Origin: Pseudorhodobacter antarcticus
GTDB taxonomy: Bacteria; Pseudomonadota; Alphaproteobacteria; Rhodobacterales; Rhodobacteraceae
NCBI GenBank assembly: GCA_945861995.1
Contig: CAMAWZ010000070.1
Location: 1 to 9,522, forward strand
DNA: 9,522 nucleotides
Reading direction: 5' to 3'
Part shown: positions 1 through 7,727 of the stretch, one piece after another
How the letters are laid out: every line of letters starts with the position of its first letter
Numbering within the stretch: position 1 is the stretch's first letter
Program-made: the position numbers and the translations under genes
Notes under the pieces: model-generated
The model's database searches: none
The model's input: only the letters and a program-made list of their open reading frames with translations
Told to the model about the DNA's origin: nothing

Positions 1-561
1 CATGGACAAATTAGCGCCCGTGGGGTTGTGGCAGCAGCCATGCAGCAGGACGGCATCGCCAGCGGCCACTTGGGCCAAATCGTCCATCAGCCCCGCAAAA
101 TCGACCCCGCGCGTGGCGGCATCAAAATAGCGGTATTCGGCCATGTCCATGCCAAGATATGTGATGATCGAGGGGTGATTGGGCCAAGTGGGGCTTGGCA
201 GCCAGACCTTTGCCGCAGGTTTTGCCATGCGGATCAATTCCAAGGCTTGGCGAATGGCGCCTGTGCCGCCAGGGGTGGCGATGGTAGCGGCGCGATCCCT
301 AAACTCCTCCCCCAAAATAAGCTCTACCATCGCCGCGCCAAAGGCGGGGTCACCCGCAAGGGTGGTGTAGGTCTTTGTCGTCTCGACCTCCCACAACTGC
401 TTTTCCGCAGCCTTAACCGCGCGCATCACGGGGGTAAGCCCACTGGCATCTTTATAAACGCCGACCCCAAGATCGATTTTGCCTTGCCGAGGATCGTCGC
501 GGTAAAGGGCGATCAGCTGCAGAATTTTGTCCTGCGCAATGGGTCTTAGCGTTTCCAGCAT
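1..561 (-). CDS. Aromatic amino acid / aspartate aminotransferase, class I (N-terminal 187 codons, cut by window edge)
   Basis: This is a PLP-dependent transaminase of the AspC/TyrB type, which moves the amino group of aspartate or aromatic amino acids to 2-oxoglutarate in the cytoplasm. Translating the minus strand from the ATG at 561-559 gives an open frame to the left edge. It shows class-I landmarks in order: GVGVYKD near residues 32-38, TPGGTGA near 96-102 (PLP phosphate region), SPTWPNH near 123-129 with the Trp that stacks on the PLP ring, and HGCCHNPTG near 174-182 with the cofactor-binding Asn. The Schiff-base Lys lies beyond the edge. The start is supported by AAAGGA six bases upstream. 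The ATG lies 3 bp after the sseA stop, so the two are almost certainly co-transcribed. Transamination of cysteine by such enzymes makes 3-mercaptopyruvate, the SseA substrate, so the pairing makes sense, though that link is inference. Aspartate versus aromatic preference cannot be settled from this part. Confidence 0.93.
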   Translation of the reverse strand, partial: MLETLRPIAQDKILQLIALYRDDPRQGKIDLGVGVYKDASGLTPVMRAVKAAEKQLWEVETTKTYTTLAGDPAFGAAMVELILGEEFRDRAATIATPGGTGAIRQALELIRMAKPAAKVWLPSPTWPNHPSIITYLGMDMAEYRYFDAATRGVDFAGLMDDLAQVAAGDAVLLHGCCHNPTGANLSM

Positions 562-564
562 CGT

Positions 565-1434
565 CTATCCTTTGGCCACGTCCAAATCGTCATACATACC
601 CCATTCGGCCCATGACCCATCATAAAGCGAATGGTCGCGGTGGCCGATGCGTTCCAAGGCCAGCGACAATATCGCCGCTGTAACCCCAGACCCGCAGGAT
701 GTGATGGCGGGCTTAGTCAGATCTACCCCCGCTTCTGCAAAAGCGGCGCGCAAAGCGCTGGGGTCTTTCATGGTGCCACCCTCGTTCAGCAGCATAGAAT
801 AGGGCAGGTTCTTGGCCCCTGGAATATGGCCCAAACGCAGGCCCGCGCGGGGTTCGGGTGCCTCGCCGCGAAAGCGCGCTGAGGGGCGGGCATCAATAAT
901 TTCGGCATGGCCCAGTTTGGCGGCGTGGGCCACTTGGGTGACATCTTTGACCAGATGATTTTGGCGCGAGACGGTCATGTGACGGTCGCGCACGATCGTG
1001 GGCATATCTTCGGTGGGGCGGCCCTCGGCCACCCATTTGGGAAAGCCACCATCCAGCACGGCGACATCGGTTTTGCCCATTAGGCGGAATGTCCACCACA
1101 CACGGGGGGCGGAAAACAGGCCAATCCCGTCATAGATCACCACCTGATGCCCGTCGCCGACGCCCATTGCCCGCATTTTGGAGATGAATTTTTCGGGCGG
1201 CGGGGCCATGTGGGGCAGTGTGGAGCGGCTGTCCGAGATTTCCTCGATATCGAAAAAACGCGCGCCAGCGATATGGGCGGCGTTATACTCGGCGCGCCCG
1301 TTGCGGTTCATAGATGGCAAATACCAGCTTGCATCGATCAGGCGAAGGTCTGGATCGTTCAGATGCGCGGCCAGCCACGTGGTGGAGACAAGCGTTTTTG
1401 GATCATCACGGACATCGTCTTTGGGGGTGTTCAT
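565..1434 (-). CDS. sseA: 3-mercaptopyruvate sulfurtransferase (tandem rhodanese)
   Basis: A 289-residue cytoplasmic enzyme that takes sulfur from 3-mercaptopyruvate onto an active-site cysteine and passes it to thiols or cyanide, releasing pyruvate. Two rhodanese domains are visible: an inactive N-terminal one (about 15-140, with LIDASWYLP and AHIAGARFFDIEE) and a catalytic C-terminal one (about 165-285, with IIDARPSARFRG and GHIPGAKNLPY). The loop CGSGVTA with Cys247 is the signature of mercaptopyruvate sulfurtransferases; thiosulfate sulfurtransferases usually have a basic loop such as CRKGVT. Arg189 in the RFRG stretch fits the substrate-binding arginine of the family. Length is normal (about 280-290). 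The ATG at 1434 has AAAGGAG six bases upstream, which decides the start over the internal Met42. It follows smpB by 59 bp and precedes the aminotransferase by 3 bp. Confidence 0.95.
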   Translation of the reverse strand: MNTPKDDVRDDPKTLVSTTWLAAHLNDPDLRLIDASWYLPSMNRNGRAEYNAAHIAGARFFDIEEISDSRSTLPHMAPPPEKFISKMRAMGVGDGHQVVIYDGIGLFSAPRVWWTFRLMGKTDVAVLDGGFPKWVAEGRPTEDMPTIVRDRHMTVSRQNHLVKDVTQVAHAAKLGHAEIIDARPSARFRGEAPEPRAGLRLGHIPGAKNLPYSMLLNEGGTMKDPSALRAAFAEAGVDLTKPAITSCGSGVTAAILSLALERIGHRDHSLYDGSWAEWGMYDDLDVAKG

Positions 1435-1493
1435 GGCGCGCTCCTTTGCATGGATAGCACCTAGTCAAACTTGCAGCCTCGATCAAGCCTACG

Positions 1494-1979
1494 TTAAAGC
1501 ATTCCCTTGACGCCCTGCTTCATGATGCGGGATTTTTGGCGATCCCAGTCGCGCTTGGCAGAGGTTTCGCGTTTGTCGGCGGCCTTTTTGCCTTTGGCCA
1601 CGGCCAGCTTGACCTTGACCATGCCTTTGTCGTTGAAATACCACTTCATCGGCACGATGGTCATGCCTTCGCGGCCCACGGCGCTGTGCAGGCGGGAAAG
1701 TTCCTTTTTGGATACCAGCAGTTTGCGCCGTCTACGTTCTTCATGCGGGAAAAGCGTGGCCTGAAGGTAGGGCGCGATATAACCGTTGATCAGCCATAAT
1801 TCGCCGCCCTCGACCGATGCGTAACTGTCGGCGATATTGCTGCCGCCCTTGCGCAGGGATTTCACCTCGGATCCATGCAGCATGATGCCTGCTTCAAGGT
1901 CATACTCGATGGCAAAGTCAAACCGCGCGCGGCGGTTTTCGGCAATCAGCTTGGAATTGGGGTCAGATTTTTCAGCCAT
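1494..1979 (-). CDS. smpB: SsrA (tmRNA)-binding protein SmpB
   Basis: A 161-residue RNA-binding protein that delivers tmRNA to stalled ribosomes and mimics the codon-anticodon interaction in the decoding centre during trans-translation. Family landmarks are visible: the N-terminal [19 protein letters not shown] stretch (about 14-32), [10 protein letters not shown] (about 36-45) in the OB-fold barrel, the [11 protein letters not shown] segment and the RRRKLLVSK basic strand (about 83-91). The lysine/arginine-rich C-terminal tail (about 128-156, including [15 protein letters not shown] and RIMK) is disordered in solution and forms a helix in the mRNA channel. Length is typical (about 155-160). 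No strong Shine-Dalgarno is seen before the ATG at 1979, so expression may depend on read-through from the upstream dapA/EamA genes. The upstream stop is 45 bp away. The tmRNA gene itself is not in this window. Confidence 0.97.
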   Translation of the reverse strand: MAEKSDPNSKLIAENRRARFDFAIEYDLEAGIMLHGSEVKSLRKGGSNIADSYASVEGGELWLINGYIAPYLQATLFPHEERRRRKLLVSKKELSRLHSAVGREGMTIVPMKWYFNDKGMVKVKLAVAKGKKAADKRETSAKRDWDRQKSRIMKQGVKGML

Positions 1980-2024
1980 GATGGACTGCAGATAAGGGGT
2001 GCGGGGGGTGTTGTCCAGAAGGGG

Positions 2025-2872
2025 TTAGCGCCGCATCAGCGCCACGCCGCAGGCAACTATCAGGCCCGCGCCGATAAGGGTCAGGGGATCTGGGGTTTCC
2101 GCAAAGAAAACAGTGCCCAAGATCAGCGCAAAGATCAGGCGGGAATAGCGGAATGGGGTGACGACGGATACATCGCCCGTGCGCATGGCATTGGTCAGCG
2201 CGCCATAGCCAAGCGTGGCGAATATCGCCGCGCCCAGCACGGCGGGCAGGGCAGCGGGGGCGGGCAGGGCGATGGCGCTGTGCTGCGCGAAGGTTACGAT
2301 CACGCCTGCCAATGTCAGCATCAAAAACCCCGCGCTGCCCAGTTGGGCGTTTGACAGGTTTGGTTTTGCGGCGCGGGTGGCCAAATCGCGGCCCGCAAAG
2401 CCGATCATCCCCGCCACGGCCAGCAGCGACAGGGGGTGAAATCTTGCGTGCTGGGGCGGATGATCAGCATAACGCCCAAAAGGCCCAAAAGGATCAGTGC
2501 CCAGCGTTTGGGGCAGACAGTTTCCCTAAAGATCAGCGCCGCGCCAAGGACAACCAGCAGGGGCGTGGCCTGCAAGATGGCGCTGGCACTGGTCAGCGGG
2601 GTCATTGTGATGGCCAGCGCATAGAACACGCGGCCAAAAATTTCGAACCCCGAACGGATGACCATAACGCGGGTGATCAGGGCGCGCGGCAGGGGGGCGG
2701 CCCCCGCGCCCAGCGATTGCAGGGAAAAGGCAGACAGGCCAAACAGGCCGATAAACAGCATAATCTGCCCCACGGCGATGCCGCTGGCGGCTTGCTTGAT
2801 CAAAGCATCTTCCAGCGCAAAGGCAGCCATAGAGGCCACCATAAACGCGCTGCCACGCAGGTTAGGGGTCAC
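2025..2872 (-). pseudogene. EamA/DMT-superfamily permease, frameshifted at the midpoint (or split into two half-genes)
   Basis: An inner-membrane drug/metabolite transporter family protein (ten helices as two EamA repeats); substrate unknown. The first half runs from a GTG at 2872-2870, overlapping the dapA stop as GTGA, to a TGA at 2407-2405. It begins [17 protein letters not shown] and contains QATPLLVVLGAALIFRE, a typical end-of-repeat motif. The second half lies in another frame and ends at 2025; it contains NAMRTGDVSVVTPFRYSRL and LILGTVFFAET, typical of repeat 2. Restoring one C in the C5 tract (minus strand, 2436-2432, after codon 147) joins them into one normal 282-residue protein with no other defect. 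The N-terminal ATG at 2842 is an alternative start but would lose conserved residues. The stop of half one overlaps an in-frame ATG of half two (ATGA at 2408-2405), so two half-proteins could be made. Sequencing error, true pseudogene and split gene all remain possible. Confidence 0.85.
2432..2436 (-). other. Site of the one-base frame loss in the first EamA gene
   Basis: On the minus strand a run of five C follows the codons for S-T-Q-D-F-T. With six C the reading continues as P-L-S-L-L-A-V-A-G-M into the second EamA repeat; with five it continues as P-C-R-C-W-P-W-R-G and stops at 2405. The change is therefore a single-base deletion in a homopolymer, the commonest kind of both phase-variable or mutational slippage and sequencing error. 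It falls between the two EamA repeats. Confidence 0.8.
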
Positions 2873-3741
2873 AAAATCCCTGTGTGCTGCATCGCCGCGC
2901 GGATACGCGCCTTTGTGCCATCGGTCAGGCCGACCAAGGGCAAGCGTACGTCTTCGCTGCAAAGGCCCAAGAGGGACAGGCCGTATTTCGCGCCCGCAAG
3001 GCCAGGCTCGATAAAGATAGCCTCGTGCAGGGGCATCAGGCGGTCTTGATAGTCCAGCGCCAATGCATAATCGCCCGCCAAGGTGGCGGCTTGGAACTGC
3101 GCACACAGGCGCGGGGCCACGTTTGCGGTGACAGAAATACACCCGACCCCGCCGTGCGCGTTAAACCCCAGTGCCGTGGCATCTTCGCCCGAAAGCTGAA
3201 TGAAATCTGCCCCGCAAGAGGCGCGCTGCTGTGAGACCCGCTCAATCTTGCCTGTGGCATCTTTCACGCCAATGATACGCGGCAGTTTGGCAAGCTGGCC
3301 CATCGTGTCGGGGGTCATATCCACCACGCTGCGGCCGGGGATGTTATAAATGACAATCGGCAAAGTGCAGCAGTCGTGCAGGGCGGTGTAATGGGCGATC
3401 ATGCCTGCTTGGGTCGGTTTGTTATAATAGGGGGTCACGACCAGCGCGGCATCGGCGCCCACCTTTTGCGCGTGCTGGATCAGGCCGATCCCTTCGGCAG
3501 TTTTGTTCGACCCTGCCCCCGAAATCACAGGCACGCGGCCTGCGACGGTTTCAACGACCACTTCGATAACCTTGCGGTGTTCTTCATGGCTAAGGGTCGG
3601 GCTTTCGCCCGTGGTGCCCACGGGAACCAAGCCACTCGAGCCTTCGGCAATATGCCATTCGACAAGTTTTTTCAGCGTCACCAGATCTAAAGCGCCGTCT
3701 TTGAACGGCGTGACGAGGGCGGGAATGGAACCCTTGATCAT
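2869..3741 (-). CDS. dapA: 4-hydroxy-tetrahydrodipicolinate synthase
   Basis: A 290-residue cytoplasmic class-I aldolase that condenses pyruvate with aspartate semialdehyde, the first committed step to diaminopimelate and lysine. The family's catalytic set is complete: VGTTGES with Thr43/Thr44, Tyr106 in TPYYNKPT, Tyr132 in IYNIPGR with Arg137 (binds the carboxyl of the semialdehyde), and the Schiff-base Lys160 in GVKDATG. Length matches the usual 290-300. The ATG at 3741 has AGGAGA eight bases upstream. It is the first gene of a probable minus-strand operon (dapA, EamA permease, smpB, sseA, aminotransferase) and is divergent from the lytic transglycosylase gene. Its stop overlaps the GTG of the next gene. 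A candidate promoter lies at 3797-3825. No leader peptide or lysine riboswitch is seen in the 156-bp gap, so no lysine control is evident. Confidence 0.97.
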   Translation of the reverse strand: MIKGSIPALVTPFKDGALDLVTLKKLVEWHIAEGSSGLVPVGTTGESPTLSHEEHRKVIEVVVETVAGRVPVISGAGSNKTAEGIGLIQHAQKVGADAALVVTPYYNKPTQAGMIAHYTALHDCCTLPIVIYNIPGRSVVDMTPDTMGQLAKLPRIIGVKDATGKIERVSQQRASCGADFIQLSGEDATALGFNAHGGVGCISVTANVAPRLCAQFQAATLAGDYALALDYQDRLMPLHEAIFIEPGLAGAKYGLSLLGLCSEDVRLPLVGLTDGTKARIRAAMQHTGIL

Positions 3742-3796
3742 GGTGCGCGTCTCCTATTCTTGGGGGCTTATGATTCCGCCCCATTGCGTCCGCGTT

Positions 3797-3825
3797 GTTT
3801 TAACGGGGCGTAATGGATTTGCCAA
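3797..3825 (-). promoter_or_regulatory. Candidate sigma-70 promoter for dapA
   Basis: On the minus strand TTGGCA (3825-3820, 5 of 6 to the consensus -35) is followed after exactly 17 bases by TAAAAC (3802-3797, 4 of 6 to the -10). This would start transcription near 3790 and leave a leader of about 50 bases containing the AGGAGA ribosome site of dapA. It lies in the divergent gap 3742-3897. No equally good plus-strand promoter for the transglycosylase was found there. Seen by pattern only; such matches arise by chance in gaps of this size. Confidence 0.4.
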
Positions 3826-3897
3826 GCGTGGGCGGGAAATTGCAAAAATGGCGCGCAGGTCTTGATCGCAGCACAGGCTTGCGGCAAACTGGCGTGT

Positions 3898-5868
3898 ATG
3901 AGCAGAAAAACATTCATCGCAAAAGCGATTTCGATCTTTATCATGTGCGCGCCTGCCCTTGGGTTTGTGGGGGCCGCTGCCCCCGTATACGCGGATGAGG
4001 CGGGCGCATTGCGCGCTGCGCTGAGCGCCGGCGCTTCTGGCGATTGGCAAGGCGCGCTATTGTCGGCGCAGGGTGCAGGCGCTGTGGGCGGCGATATCAT
4101 CCTGTGGCACTGGCTGCGCGCGGGCGAGGGCAAATTGGGTGATTACGAGGCATTTCTTGCCCGCCGCCCCGATTGGCCAGGCCTGCCACTTTTAAAAGAA
4201 AAGGGCGAAATTGCTGCGGCGCGCAGCGATGATGCAAACCGTGTTCTGGCCTATTTTGGGGCGGATAAGCCGCGCTCGGGCATTGGGTCAGTGGCCCTTG
4301 CGCGCGCGCTCGCCGCCCTTGGCCGCCAAGACGAGGCGCGGGCCGAGGCCATGCGCGGCTGGCGCGACTTGAAATTTGATGCCGAGGGCGAGGCCGCGAT
4401 GATCGCCTTCGCGGGCGCTGTGGTAGACCCTGAAAACCCCGCGCGGATGGACGGTATTTTGTGGGACGGCGCGCGCGCGGGCGAATTGCAGCGCCTGATT
4501 TCGCGCCTGCCCGCCGATTATGCCGCACTCGCCCGTGCACGCGCCGCCTTGCAGGCCGACAGCCCCGATGCGCCTGCCTTGGTCGAAGCGGTTCCAGCAA
4601 GTGTTGCCCAAGATGCGGGGCTTGCCTTTGATCGATACGATTTTCGAATGCGCGCTGGCCGCTATGACGATGCAGCGGACATGATCCTTGCCCGCTCGGC
4701 CAGCGCGGCAGGTTTGGGTGATGCGCAAAAATGGGGCAAACGGCGCGCTGATTTAGCCCGTATCTTGATGCGTCAGGGCCAAGCGGCAGTGGCATACCGC
4801 GTGGCCGCCAGCCACCATCTGACGAGCGGGGATGAGTTTGTCGATCTATCCTTTCTTGCGGGATTTATCGCGCTGCGCAAGTTGAACGACCCCGCCAGTG
4901 CCCTGCCACATTTTGCCGCTATGGAAGGCGCGGTTGTCACCCCAATCAGCCAAGCGCGCGCGCAATACTGGATGGCGCGCGCCTATGAGGCAGCAGGCGA
5001 TGGCGCCAACGCCCGCGCGCGGTTTGAAAAGGCAGCCAAGCATCAAACCGCCTTTTATGGATTGCTCGCCGCCGAGCGTTTGGGCCTGACATTAGACCCC
5101 GCCTTGGTGAATGTCGGGCAGGCGCAGCCCACTTGGAAAACCGCCGCTTTTGCCAATTCCTCGGTGCTGGCCGCCGCGCGATTGCTGCTGGATGCGGGCG
5201 ATTTAACGCTGTCCAAGCGGTTCTTGGTGCATTTGTCCGAAGGGATGGACGCTGCCAACCTTGCCGCGCTGGCCGATTTGGCGCTGCGGCTAGAGCAGCC
5301 GAATTTGGCGCTGATTATTGCCAAACAAGCGGCGGAGCGCGGCGTTATTCTACCGCGCGCCTATTATCCGCTGCCTGATTTTGTACCCGATAATTTGCCC
5401 GTCTCGCGCGCGCTGGCCTTGGCGATCACGCGGCGGGAATCGGAATTTGACCCAAGCGCGCAATCTTCCGTAGGCGCGCGCGGGTTGATGCAAGTGATGC
5501 CAGAAACCGCCGCAGAAGTGGCGCGCAGCATTGGCGAAACCTCATCCGAAAACCGCCTGATTGCGGATCCTGCGTTCAACGTGCGGATGGGCAGCGCCTA
5601 TCTTGCGGATTTGGTCGCCAAATTCGGCCCCGCCATTGCGCTGGTGGCATCGGGCTATAACGCGGGCCCTTCGCGCCCTGCCAGATGGATCAAAGACTAC
5701 GGCGATCCGCGCGGCGCGGTGGATGTGATCGATTGGATCGAAACCATCCCCTTTACCGAAACCCGCACCTATGTGATGCGTGTGGCCGAAAGCACGCTGA
5801 TCTACCGCGCGCGTCTAAAAGGGCAGGCGGGGCCGGTGGACATTACGGCAGAACTGACAGGACGATAA
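3898..5868 (+). CDS. Soluble lytic murein transglycosylase, Slt70-type (GH23)
   Basis: A 656-residue periplasmic enzyme that cleaves the MurNAc-GlcNAc bond of peptidoglycan with 1,6-anhydro ring formation. From the ATG at 3898 there is a signal peptide: positive MSRKTFIAK, a hydrophobic stretch, and an A-x-A-like site PVYA|DEAG after residue 32. Residues of about 33-490 are Ala-rich helical repeats, as in the superhelical U/L-domains of Slt70 (for example YWMARAYEAAGD, a TPR-like turn). The catalytic domain (about 500-650) carries RRESEFDP with the catalytic Glu514, GARGLMQVMP (527-536), SGYNAGP (585-591) and WIETIPFTETRTYV (613-626). A TTG 36 bases upstream keeps the frame, but the ATG gives the better signal peptide. 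No clear Shine-Dalgarno precedes it. Divergent from dapA and convergent with ade. A lipobox is absent, so it should be soluble, not a lipoprotein. Confidence 0.93.
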   Translation: MSRKTFIAKAISIFIMCAPALGFVGAAAPVYADEAGALRAALSAGASGDWQGALLSAQGAGAVGGDIILWHWLRAGEGKLGDYEAFLARRPDWPGLPLLKEKGEIAAARSDDANRVLAYFGADKPRSGIGSVALARALAALGRQDEARAEAMRGWRDLKFDAEGEAAMIAFAGAVVDPENPARMDGILWDGARAGELQRLISRLPADYAALARARAALQADSPDAPALVEAVPASVAQDAGLAFDRYDFRMRAGRYDDAADMILARSASAAGLGDAQKWGKRRADLARILMRQGQAAVAYRVAASHHLTSGDEFVDLSFLAGFIALRKLNDPASALPHFAAMEGAVVTPISQARAQYWMARAYEAAGDGANARARFEKAAKHQTAFYGLLAAERLGLTLDPALVNVGQAQPTWKTAAFANSSVLAAARLLLDAGDLTLSKRFLVHLSEGMDAANLAALADLALRLEQPNLALIIAKQAAERGVILPRAYYPLPDFVPDNLPVSRALALAITRRESEFDPSAQSSVGARGLMQVMPETAAEVARSIGETSSENRLIADPAFNVRMGSAYLADLVAKFGPAIALVASGYNAGPSRPARWIKDYGDPRGAVDVIDWIETIPFTETRTYVMRVAESTLIYRARLKGQAGPVDITAELTGR

Positions 5869-5890
5869 CGACCGCTTCGCGCTTCTCTTT

Positions 5891-5939
5891 TTCCCAAATA
5901 TCCCGGGGAAGCGGCGCAGCCGCGCGGGGCAGCGCCCCG
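5891..5939. repeat. GC-rich double hairpin in the gap between convergent genes; probable bidirectional terminator / extragenic palindrome
   Basis: The 85-bp gap between the slt and ade stops holds three potential stems. TTCCC (5891-5895) pairs with GGGAA (5906-5910); GCGGC-gca-GCCGC lies at 5911-5923; CGGGGC-agc-GCCCCG, a perfect 6-bp stem, lies at 5925-5939. No run of T follows on either strand, so it is not a classical intrinsic terminator. The composition and placement after stop codons resemble the extragenic palindromes common in Rhodobacterales, a family resemblance recalled from general knowledge. Its position between convergent genes suggests it ends both transcripts. Confidence 0.5.
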
Positions 5940-5953
5940 TCCCGCCCTTTGCG

Positions 5954-7648
5954 CTAGGGCATCACCTCAAATTTATCGACATCGACCATGCCATGATCGG
6001 TGATTTTCAGATGCGGGATCACGGGCAGGCACAGGAAGGCCAGTTGCAAAAACGGCTCTTCCAGAACTACGCCCAGTGACTTGGCGGCGGCGCGCAGGGC
6101 GGTCAGGTCGATGTGCACCTGTTCAAAGGAATTCAGGCTCATCAGCCCGGCCACGGGCAGGGCAAGTTCCGCCAAGATAGTCCCACCCTTCACAACCACA
6201 AAGCCACCTTCAATTTCCCCAAGGCGGTTGGCGGCCAGCGCCATATCGGCGTAATCGGCCCCCACCACGGCGATATTGTGATGGTCATGGCAGACGGTGC
6301 TGGCAATGGCCCCCGCCTGCATCCCAAACCCCTGCACAAAGCCTGTGGCGATGTTGCCGTTTTTGCCATAGCGTTCGATCACGGCGATTTTCATCAAATC
6401 GCGGGATAGATCAGGGCGTTTGTCGCCGTCCACAGGGGCGATATCAAAGGTCAGATGATCGGTGATGATCTTGCCTTCGATAATGCCGATCACGGGGGTG
6501 TCCACGCGGTTGCCGCCCGTGCGAAAGTGCTGGGCTGTCACGCGCGGGGCTTTAACAGAATGTCGCGCAACGGGGGGGATGATGTCGCGCGCGGCAAAGG
6601 CAGCATCTGTGATCTGCACGCCGCCTGCAAAAACCATAGAAACGCGGCAGTCTTCAAGGGAATCCAGAACCGCGATATCGGCGCGCAGACCCGGCGCGAT
6701 CAATCCGCGATCTTTCAGGCCAAAGGCTTCGGCTGCCGACAGGCTGGCCGCGCGGTATACGGCCAGCGGCGGCGCGCCAAGGGCAATCGCGGTGCGGATC
6801 AGGTAATCCAAATGCCCATGTTCGGCGATGTCTAAAGGGTTTCGATCATCGGTGCAAAAAGCACTATAGGGAGAATGGCGTTCGGTGATAAGGGCCGCGA
6901 GCGCGCGCAGGTCTTTGGACACCGACCCTTCGCGGATCAGCACGCGCATTCCCTTGCGCAGCTTTTCTAGCGCCTCGTCGTATGATGTCGCCTCGTGTTC
7001 AGTGCGGATGCCTGCCGCGATGTATCCGTTCAGATCATTGCCGCGCAGCAGGGGCGCGTGCCCGTCGATATGGCGGCCCGCAAAGGCGTTCAGTTTGGCG
7101 ATGCAGCCCGCATCTTTGAACAACACACCAGGGTAGTTCATAAATTCGGCCAGCCCAATCACGCGAGGATGGTTCATCAGCGGGGCAATATGCTCGGCCT
7201 CCAGCTTTGCCCCTGTGGTTTCCATATGGGTGGACGGCACGCAGGATGACAGTTGCACGCGAATGTCCATCAGGGTGCGCGAGGATGCCTCTAGAAAGTA
7301 GTGTATCCCTTCCAGCCCGCAAACATTGGCAATTTCGTGCGGATCGCAAATGGCTGTGGTTACGCCGTGCGGGGATACGCAGCGGTCAAACTCGAACGGG
7401 GTGACCAGCGAGGATTCAATATGCAGATGCGTGTCGATAAACCCCGGCACAAGGATTTTGCCAGATACGTCAATTTCCCGCGCGCCCGTATAGCTGCCGA
7501 ACACCCCCACAATGCGGTCTGCGCAAATTGCCACATCGGATGCCACCAGATCGCCCGTAATCAAATCGAACACGCGGCCGCCTTTCAGGACGATATCGGC
7601 GGGGGTGATGCCGCGCCCCTGATCAATTCGGCTTTCGATACTGCTCAT
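5954..7648 (-). CDS. ade: Adenine deaminase
   Basis: A 564-residue metal-dependent amidohydrolase (AdeC type) that converts adenine to hypoxanthine and ammonia in purine salvage in the cytoplasm. The N-terminal small domain ([16 protein letters not shown], about 19-34) leads to the metal motif [13 protein letters not shown] (68-80; His74 and His76). Then come CDPHEIANV (101-109), LAEFMN (166-171, likely carboxylate ligand Glu168), DGHAP (195-199), a further His at about 218, and CTDDRN (265-270) near the catalytic Asp. The C-terminal part with [20 protein letters not shown] and GGFVVVKGG is the extra domain that separates adenine deaminases from dihydroorotase- or imidazolonepropionase-like relatives. 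Length is normal (about 560-600). The ATG at 7648 has AAGGAGA five bases upstream. It is divergent from the second EamA permease across 79 bp, with no recognisable purine riboswitch or operator there. Confidence 0.95.
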   Translation of the reverse strand: MSSIESRIDQGRGITPADIVLKGGRVFDLITGDLVASDVAICADRIVGVFGSYTGAREIDVSGKILVPGFIDTHLHIESSLVTPFEFDRCVSPHGVTTAICDPHEIANVCGLEGIHYFLEASSRTLMDIRVQLSSCVPSTHMETTGAKLEAEHIAPLMNHPRVIGLAEFMNYPGVLFKDAGCIAKLNAFAGRHIDGHAPLLRGNDLNGYIAAGIRTEHEATSYDEALEKLRKGMRVLIREGSVSKDLRALAALITERHSPYSAFCTDDRNPLDIAEHGHLDYLIRTAIALGAPPLAVYRAASLSAAEAFGLKDRGLIAPGLRADIAVLDSLEDCRVSMVFAGGVQITDAAFAARDIIPPVARHSVKAPRVTAQHFRTGGNRVDTPVIGIIEGKIITDHLTFDIAPVDGDKRPDLSRDLMKIAVIERYGKNGNIATGFVQGFGMQAGAIASTVCHDHHNIAVVGADYADMALAANRLGEIEGGFVVVKGGTILAELALPVAGLMSLNSFEQVHIDLTALRAAAKSLGVVLEEPFLQLAFLCLPVIPHLKITDHGMVDVDKFEVMP

Positions 7649-7727
7649 CTACGTCTCCTTCACTTTTGGCCATGATAGCGGGTTGCGGGCAAAGGGGAAT
7701 GGGGACAGAAGGAGGGCGAGGTGCAAA

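Noticed and set aside
28..549. Plus-strand 173-codon open frame opposite the aminotransferase
   Set aside because: It is an antisense shadow: the minus strand encodes a clear class-I aminotransferase with all motifs over the same span.
1435..1493. Possible promoter or terminator between smpB and sseA
   Set aside because: TTGATC with a 17-base spacer leads only to TAGGTG, a poor -10, and no stem with a T-run is present. The genes are more simply read as one operon.
1980..2024. Gap between the EamA gene and smpB checked for a terminator or small RNA
   Set aside because: 45 bp of G-rich sequence without a stem or promoter pattern.
2312..3049. Plus-strand 245-codon open frame across the EamA/dapA junction
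   Set aside because: Gln/Arg/Ala-rich shadow opposite two recognised genes, with no domain and no ribosome site.
4097..4795. Minus-strand 232-codon open frame inside the lytic transglycosylase gene
   Set aside because: Its Arg/Pro/His-rich translation is typical of antisense frames in GC-rich genes, and the plus strand codes for a coherent helical-repeat protein.
7649..7727. Possible -10 (TATCAT, minus strand near 7670-7675) for ade
   Set aside because: No matching -35 at 16-18 bases. One hexamer alone in 79 bp is not convincing.
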